From Lamellibrachia columna (taxonomy: Eukaryota; Annelida; Polychaeta; Sabellida; Siboglinidae): 64,000 nt of DNA. Position 1 is the first letter of the stretch. Each line of letters opens with the position of its first letter. A program made the position numbers and the translations under genes. Below the pieces are notes generated by a model. That model worked only from the letters and a program-made list of their open reading frames with translations, ran no database searches and was not told where the DNA came from. The stretch covers positions 41,152,000 through 41,215,999 of the forward strand of contig OY759271.1 in the NCBI GenBank assembly GCA_963662155.1, in the 5' to 3' direction. Positions 57,919 to 64,000 of this stretch are shown here, in pieces.

Positions 57919-60767
57919 CTAGGTAATACAGATCTTACAAATAATGCGATATCGCACAGGGAGCCAATGCAATGATTTAAGAAGTGGCACTGAGCGAGAG
58001 AAACGAGGAGATCGTGTAACTACCCTAGCCAGACAATTTTGGACACGTTGAAGTTTTGTAATATCCTTGATAGCAATATTATGAAGGAGGGAATTGCAGT
58101 AATCAACAAGAGCTGTTGAAATAGTTTTAGCGACAGAAAGTGACATATACCGGCGAATACGGCGAAGATCACGGATATGATAAAAACAGCAACGACACGT
58201 TTGAGAAATATGTTGTCTAAAGTTGAAATTCTTATCAAAAGTGACTCCTAAATTCTTCGCTGAGGCTGCTGGTGTGATAGTTTGATTCAGGATACATGTC
58301 AGGAAAAAACCATCAAGTTTGCCACACTGCTTTGGAGTACCAATGATGAGAAATTCAGTTTTGTCTGCGTTTAACTTTAATTTGCTGTCAGTCATCCAGA
58401 GGAAGATATCCTGGAGACAATCGCTGAGCTGATTTAGGGAGCGATTTGTATCTGAGGTAGCCAAAGAAATGTAGATCTGTATATCATCTGCATAAAGGTA
58501 GTGGTCCAAATTATGATTTTGGATAACAGAGCTGAGTGGCGTAGTGTAAAGAGTGAACAGCAAAGGCCCCAGAACAGAACCCTGGGGGACACCACACGAA
58601 GTAGGGAGTGCGGCCGAGAAACAGTTTGCAAACTTTATGGTTTGGTGTCTACCAGTTAGGTATGATAAAAACCAGTTCAGAGCTGTGCCAGATATGCCAT
58701 ACCACAATGATAAGCGTTTAATAAGGATGCTGTGATCTATGGTATCAAAGGCGGCAGACAGATCAAGCAAGGTAAGTGCTGTTACTTTTCCTTTGTCAAT
58801 ATTTAAGGTAACGTCATTGTGTACTTTTAAGAGAGCAGTGTCTGTAGAATGAAACTCTTTGTAAGCTGATTGTGACACATTAGATAAGCAATTTGAGCTG
58901 ATGTGAGACCTTAGACGGCTTGCTACGACTTTCTCAAGTATTTTGGAAATAAAGCTGAAATTGGAAACAGGTCTATAACTGTTTAGATCTTCTTTAGGCA
59001 AAGATGTCTTCTTAAGAAGTGGGTTGACATGGGCGTGTTTAAAATCATCCGGAAACAAGCCAGAACACAGTGATGCATTTATAATATCCGTTATCAGTTT
59101 GAGCAATGTATCAAGACAAGATTTCAACAGTACGGTTGGTAGTGGATCAAGCTCACAGGACTTATTTGGGGAAAACATAATTATTTTCTTCACTTCATCA
59201 GCTGTGGCAGGTTCAAATGATACAAGTAAAGAATTTACTCGTGGAGAGGCCACGTTTACAGTACTAAAAGTATGATCTGGGAAAGCAGAATGGATAAGAC
59301 TGATTTTGTCATTGAAATGACTAGAGAACGAGTCACAGAGACTTGATTGAAACATGATTAGGAAGAGATGGAACAGGCCGCCTGTGTAGAATTTGATTTA
59401 TGCAGTTCCATAGCTGACGTGGACTTTCAGAGTTATTTGAGACCATATTTGTGTAATAATCTGATTTAGCTTTGGCTATTTGTCTGTTGCAGTAGTGACA
59501 GTGTCTTGAATAACGCGACCTGTCCAAAGACAAGCGTGATTTGCGCCATACGCGCTCAAGATAACGACGACGCCTTTTAGATTGTAGAATTTCGGGAGTC
59601 ATCCATGGAGCGGGTGGCTTTTGTGATACAGATTTGGACCTTACAGGTGCATGTTTGTTAAGTAAAGACTTGAGTACTTGATAGTACTGTCCACACAAAT
59701 CGGATAGGTGTCCCTTTGGTTTTATGATTAGGTCGGATTTAAGGATGTCAGCCTTTAAAGCAGCGATGTTAATCTTATGAATATGTCTGTAAAATACATT
59801 GTGTTTTGATTCTAATTTAGTTCTGGAAACGTTAACATCGACAATGACTGTGTGGTGGTCTGATAAACCATCTGAAACTGTAGGTGTTTTAATATTGTAA
59901 CAAGTTGAACGAGTTATAAAAAGATCGAGCCAGTGGCCATGTATGTGTGTCAAAAAGGTAACATGTTGTTTCAAATCAAACGATACCAGGATGTCATTAA
60001 AGGTAGTTGTTATTGCTGAAGGTATGTCCAAATGAAGATTAAAATCACCAAAAATATAAAATTCTAAATGAATAGGTGCCAAATTTTCCAGTAGATCCTG
60101 GAATTCTTCAAAGAAATTGGCTGGGTGTCCTGGGGGGCGATAAATACAGACGAAATAAGCGGAGAAAGAAGAATCGGAAATTTCAACAGAAATGGATTCG
60201 AAACTAGAGTATTCATGGTTCGAATGTAATTTAACTTTGAACTGTTTTGATACCAAAAAGCCAACACCACCACCTCGTCTAACTGAACGTGGTCGATGAT
60301 GGAAGGTATAGCCAGAAGGAGAAATGTCAGCAATGCAGGCAACTGTATCATGTGGTCTGAGCCAGGTCTCAGTTACAGCAAGAATGTCTATTGTTTATTG
60401 TTAATAAATCGCTAAGTGATACTGTCTTATCCTGAATTGATCGAACATTTGTGGTAGCCAACTGAATGTTACGCCTGGCAGCAGGCCCAAGATTTAGACT
60501 TACGTCACCCGCTAGCAGTAGAATTATTGCTAATTTAAATGTAAGCGTAGAGCGGGGGATTGGCAGTAACTTGCGATTAAAACAAAGATTAAGACATGGC
60601 AAGCTGTGTAAAAAGGACAAAGAATGTTGTATTCTCATAGGTTGGGGAAATGTTGAGATGACAGCCGACCGTTGCAGGGTAAGTGGCTTGCACAGGGCAA
60701 AATCATCACCTCTCGAAGCCACTGAACATGATAAAAATAAAACACACAAAAGAAATAGCGGCGACAT
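57919..60767 (-). pseudogene. LINE endonuclease-reverse transcriptase ORF with two frameshifts
   Basis: The ORF runs 60,767-60,369 (leader and endonuclease start), about 60,380-59,333 (endonuclease and linker) and 59,355-57,919 (RT, 478 codons open). Endonuclease catalytic blocks seen are TETWL (Glu), GDFNLH (Asp) and SDHHTV (Asp-His), all intact. The RT YADD site is intact. With only two shifts and one late stop this is a fairly young copy. Confidence 0.85.
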
Positions 60768-61236
60768 TGTCTTAATGATAGTCTATTGTCCTCAAATGAT
60801 AAAAAATATATAAAATGATAGCAATGTATCGATTCTAGAAATGACGGTTTGACATCGACAATAAAATAAACTGTAAAAACCGTTCGCGCTCAGCATAGGT
60901 CAACAGCACTAAAACCGTATAGGCACCGTAGTGGTGCGTGCAGAGTGACAAGACCGTTGCAGGGTAAGTGGCTTGCACAGGGCAAAATCATCACCTCTCG
61001 AAGCCACTGAACATGATAAAAATAAAACACACAAAAGAAATAGCGGCGACATTGTCTTAATGATAGTCTATTGTCCTCAAATGATGAAAAATGTATAAAA
61101 TGATAGCAATGTATCGATTCTAGAAATGACGGTTTGACATCGACAATAAAATAAACTGTAAAAACCGTTCACGCTCAGCATAGGTCAACAGCACTAAAAC
61201 CGTATAGGCACCGTAGTGGTGCGTGCAGAGTGACAA
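60667..61236 (-). repeat. 285-bp tandem duplication at the LINE 5' end
   Basis: 60,667-60,951 and 60,952-61,236 are nearly identical (a handful of differences such as ATGATAAAAA/ATGATGAAAA and TTCGCGCTC/TTCACGCTC). The unit includes the LINE 5' UTR and the first 34 codons of the ORF (ATG at 60,767, equivalent ATG at 61,052). Confidence 0.92.
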
Positions 61237-61454
61237 GACGTTATGCCCGTGAAAAGAAATTGGAGAGATCTTCACCCCCAGGACAACACTGGGTATAAAA
61301 GAACGTCTCGTTGAAATAGCCTTATTAGTATATAGTTTATAAGGGCCTACCCCTGCCTTTTAGTTTGCTGAGAACCCAGCCGGCGCGAACAATATAAGGC
61401 GAGGTCCGTCCTACGAACCAAGTAATACTTATATAAAACGACAATAATATTACC

Positions 61455-62003
61455 CTAGCCGTACCTTAATAATATAATATTATAGGAAATATACTGCCAA
61501 CTCTGCCGACGCACAATCTGGCAAACTACCACCCGCTTAATGCCCAAAGTGACCAACGCCTGGGCATACTCATACAAACGCATGCCTATTTTCAAAGTTT
61601 GCGGGGTTCCGGCGTGGTCCAAATCGTTACCCCCGACCGATAACACCACTAAGTTCGGCACCGCGCTAGCCAACTTCCTCCTAAGACTGCCATTACCCTC
61701 AAGGGAAGCCACAGTGCCTCCACGATACCCGTGGAAAGCGATCGCGCAATCCATACATTCTAACAAAGAGCCAGAATGACGTACCTCAGTAGCCCTGACA
61801 AATTTCTCCAGCCAGAAAACGTGGGAATCCCCAAGAATCCACGCGACGTCTCCACCAGTTGCCATCTGCGCTGAAGCTATACTTAACTTAGCAACTCCAA
61901 ACTTGTGTAAAAACACCGCCACACACCTGCAACGATCACCAGACGATCGAAAGCAGCGATCCAAAATGGCGGCTCCCACGTGGTTCGATGAATGTTCTTC
62001 CAA
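61455..62003 (-). CDS. SGNH-hydrolase-like ORF of a YR-type element, 3' truncated
   Basis: The frame is open for 182 codons from 62,003. The likely start is Met47 (61,865), giving MATGGDVAWILGDSHVFWLE, in line with the other copy. SGNH block I is GDSH (residues 58-61) and the GxND block is LSVGGNDLDH (residues 124-127). The C-terminal DxxH block is missing because the similarity stops near 61,490, after CQIVRRQSW. Such hydrolase ORFs are known in some tyrosine-recombinase and CR1 retroelements, where their role is uncertain. A TATA box and NRF1-type site lie upstream. The gag remnant at 56.4-56.8 kb could belong to the same element. Confidence 0.75.
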   Translation of the reverse strand: MEEHSSNHVGAAILDRCFRSSGDRCRCVAVFLHKFGVAKLSIASAQMATGGDVAWILGDSHVFWLEKFVRATEVRHSGSLLECMDCAIAFHGYRGGTVASLEGNGSLRRKLASAVPNLVVLSVGGNDLDHAGTPQTLKIGMRLYEYAQALVTLGIKRVVVCQIVRRQSWQYISYNIILLRYG

Positions 62004-62206
62004 ATAACTGCACCTAAAACACTTTTAAGAACTCAGATTAAACCCAAACTAAATGAATATACGCACAAGACTAAACTAACATCAACTATCACTACACAAT
62101 AATACGCAAATCAAAAATTACAACAATTCAAGCAAAGCAAAGATTTCTCGTGTACACTCCACGCAATTCCGAAGAAAAAGAGAGGACAGCATCATGGCCG
62201 CACTCG

Positions 62207-62237
62207 CTTTTATAGCGTTATCGGGTGCGCATGCGCG
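62207..62237 (-). promoter_or_regulatory. TATA box and NRF1-type palindrome upstream of the SGNH ORF
   Basis: On the minus strand TGCGCATGCGC-type sequence (perfect palindrome GCGCATGCGC, 62,227-62,236) is followed 12 bp later by TATAAAAG (62,214-62,207). The first ATG of the ORF is about 200 bp downstream. Spacing and order fit a pol II promoter of the element. Function is inferred. Confidence 0.5.
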
Positions 62238-62866
62238 AGCCGCCGTGCATACTCTCATAGCCCAAGCTAGTATTGTCCTAATAGCTATGATGCTAAAGCA
62301 TATTACATGAATTAAGTTACGTTGTCATTCCACATAAACGACAGTATGTCCCCGCTGTTTACATACATCCATGTTTGTCCGACAGGCGTTACGATCTAGG
62401 GTGACTCTATATCATAAAGTTCAGCGTCGGTTAAAAAGCCGGGTTAGTACGAAAGATATGCGGCAGGGATATATAGCATGGATAGACAGTGTGTATGTAT
62501 ATGTCACGCTAGGTGTTGATATCCGAGCAAGTGCATCTAACAAGCTAAGTTCAGTTAAGACATACGGTAGCCTTGTTGGCCGTAGGGTCTCTGTTTACAC
62601 AGATCGACCTTGACCCAAAGGGCGGGAAATACAAATTTAATCTGCCTGGTCTAAGTGCAGATTTTACTTAGCTGCATTCAGCATATAGCGTTCAGGTTCC
62701 TCCCGTCTGGGTCTTTATGTTGTACTTGATCGGTGTACCAATCAGTAATCAATGCAAATTATTATATAAGTTAGCAAAAACGACAAATTCCACCGGAGAT
62801 CCGAACCGACAACACCACCGCTGACCACGCCACCTAGCGACCGCCCCATCACGTTGCAATTGTCGC

Positions 62867-62957
62867 TGACGAAACCAACACAGTTTCCCCATGGGATGTC
62901 AAGTTTCCTATAACACAATGTTGTCTGTTTAGTAAAAGGGCATTCGTGATAAAACAC
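62867..62957 (-). pseudogene. hAT transposase scrap
   Basis: The minus strand reads RKLDIPWGNCVGFVSDNCNV then M, the hAT core around the second catalytic Asp (compare GIPWANLIAFSSDNCSVM in the hAT at 54.7 kb). It ends abruptly. It could be the upstream part of the hAT whose C-terminus lies at 57.2-57.7 kb. Confidence 0.65.
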
Positions 62958-63404
62958 ACAAATCAGTCATCAAAGAAATGCTTAAAAAAAATAGTTTGCT
63001 GATGCATAGTCATATAATATAGGACAATATTTCATAACCAAGCATCACGTGTCCAGTCACCAATCATGTATCTCGCTAGTGCCGTACAGAATGGACAGAA
63101 ATACCTATTGATGTCTTAGCTTGCCATAATTTAATTTAAGTCATCGGCAAGGCTTTTTACGGCTACAATACTATCAAAACCTGAACCCTAACTATTATCT
63201 TGAACGGCATTGTTAAATATCTGCAGGCAACAATCAACCAAATAACGGTAGGAAAAATTTTAATAATGTTGACTAACATGAATATAGGCAATAGGCCTAT
63301 TAATTGTCTAATACTATGTGTACGAGTAATGCCAACTAATGTCCATTGCCATAATTAATTTTAATATGTTTCTCACAAATTATTAAATTAAATATTGCAT
63401 TTTT

Positions 63405-63500
63405 AACTACCGTAAGTTTCCGTGTATAATACGCATCTTTTCCCTTCATTTTTTACTTAAAAGTCCGGGTGCGTATTAACATGGTGATAGGGTGAAAAAA
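63405..63500. mobile_element. Possible Tigger/pogo-type terminal hairpin
   Basis: GTGTATAATACGCATC and, about 30 bp on, GGTGCGTATTAACATGG form an inverted pair around TTTTCCCTTCATTTTTTACT. Hairpins of the type ATAAGACGCACC...GGTGCGTCTTAT are common at the ends of animal Tigger/pogo-like transposons. No transposase and no second end are visible before the window stops. Confidence 0.4.
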
Positions 63501-64000
63501 CAATTTCTCCGACCAGATATGGATAGCGCTACTGGAACACTAGTACTATGACATCAATGAACGGGAAGCGTACACGACCGGGAGCGTCGCTGACCGGGAA
63601 TAACGCAGAAATGTGTGGACGGTGTCGGATTAATACGCTCAAATATGTGTTGCTCCCTGAGCGCCAAGGCATTGTGATTGGCGTTTTTTAATCACGTGAA
63701 CGACCTGAATAGTCAGCCAATGTGACTCGAAGTTGTGAATGTAAATAAAGATGATTGTACCGGATATATGCTTCGCAACATATCAGAATAGAGCTTGGTA
63801 TTAATTTAAAATTGAGATACAAATGACGCAAATTAAGTTCTAACAAGCCCAGATTTAATCAGTTCCGCAATGGTCAAGTTACAATGCAAGTGACGTAGGG
63901 CTTACACGACTAATGACGTGATATATCGTCGCGTGCGATGAGCCGGCGGCATTGTCGTAACTTGCGTGACATGTTTACGATTCTGAGATGGATTCAAGGA

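Larger units (their letters stand above)
57643..61236 (-). mobile_element. CR1/L2-like LINE, near full length with duplicated 5' end
   Basis: Minus strand, one main ORF in broken frames. N-terminus from ATG 60,767 with LLLAGDVSLNLGP and TTNVRSIQDKT. Endonuclease: DILAVTETWLRPHDT, GGGVGFLVSKQFK, YIFGDFNLHLD, SDHHTVIVDV. RT (59,355-57,919): [79 protein letters not shown] (YADD). C-terminus: APTLWNSLPDSVKS, NLKTYLF. Lesions: shifts near 60,390 and 59,345 and a TAG at 57,921-57,919. The 3' UTR is absent or very short. The 5' end lies in a tandem 285-bp repeat. Confidence 0.88.

Noticed and set aside
62780..62860. tRNA-like sequence on the minus strand (GGTTCGGATCT near TGGCGTGGTCAGC)
   Set aside because: It has B-box-like and A-box-like words, but no convincing cloverleaf or SINE body. 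Left unannotated.

Overview
The window is animal nuclear DNA, about 60% AT, with one split host gene embedded in dense mobile-element debris and tandem repeats. GT-AG introns, a recognisable metazoan gene and the repertoire of CR1/L2- and RTE-like LINEs, SGNH-bearing tyrosine-recombinase retrotransposons, hAT, piggyBac and Mutator-like transposons suggest an invertebrate, perhaps a mollusc or another lophotrochozoan. The species cannot be fixed from sequence alone.

Host gene, 1.15-18.64 kb, + strand: sixteen exons of a CABIN1 orthologue (calcineurin-binding protein cabin-1, the TPR-rich scaffold of the HIRA histone H3.3 chaperone complex). All sixteen join in one open frame of 529 codons (1587 bp) with consistent splice phases. 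The first coding exons lie upstream of the window. No exon after 18,639 could be found in the remaining 45 kb. The introns hold a short non-autonomous hAT element with an 8-bp target duplication, an RTE-like LINE tail, a CR1/L2-like LINE cut in two, another LINE, a 189-bp palindrome and a tRNA-derived SINE.

18.6-29.3 kb: minisatellites, the 3' end of a CR1/L2-like LINE carrying a 52-copy 29-bp array, and relics of two different piggyBac lineages. 29.3-35.1 kb, - strand: a nearly complete tyrosine-recombinase (DIRS/Ngaro-type) retrotransposon with an SGNH-hydrolase start, gag-like region, RT, RNase H and recombinase, damaged by frameshifts, one stop and a lost catalytic Asp. 35.4-41.3 kb: a 22-copy 142-bp satellite and several smaller arrays. 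42.4-43.9 kb, - strand: an uninterrupted 507-codon Mutator-like transposase. 45.2-47.9 kb: a 63-copy 43-bp array with no indels.

50.7-63 kb, - strand: a nested stack. An old tyrosine-recombinase retrotransposon (gag, RT, RNase H, recombinase) is split by a hAT transposon at 52,824-56,114 with matching terminal inverted repeats and a 6-bp target duplication. Dropping the hAT and one duplication copy rejoins the RT reading frame. Upstream lie a second hAT relic, a near full-length CR1/L2-like LINE with a tandemly duplicated 285-bp 5' end, and another SGNH-hydrolase ORF. At least four arrays (10.0, 23.2, 27.3 and 50.7 kb) are amplified pieces of the mobile element that carries them. About 12 kb of the window is tandem repeat.
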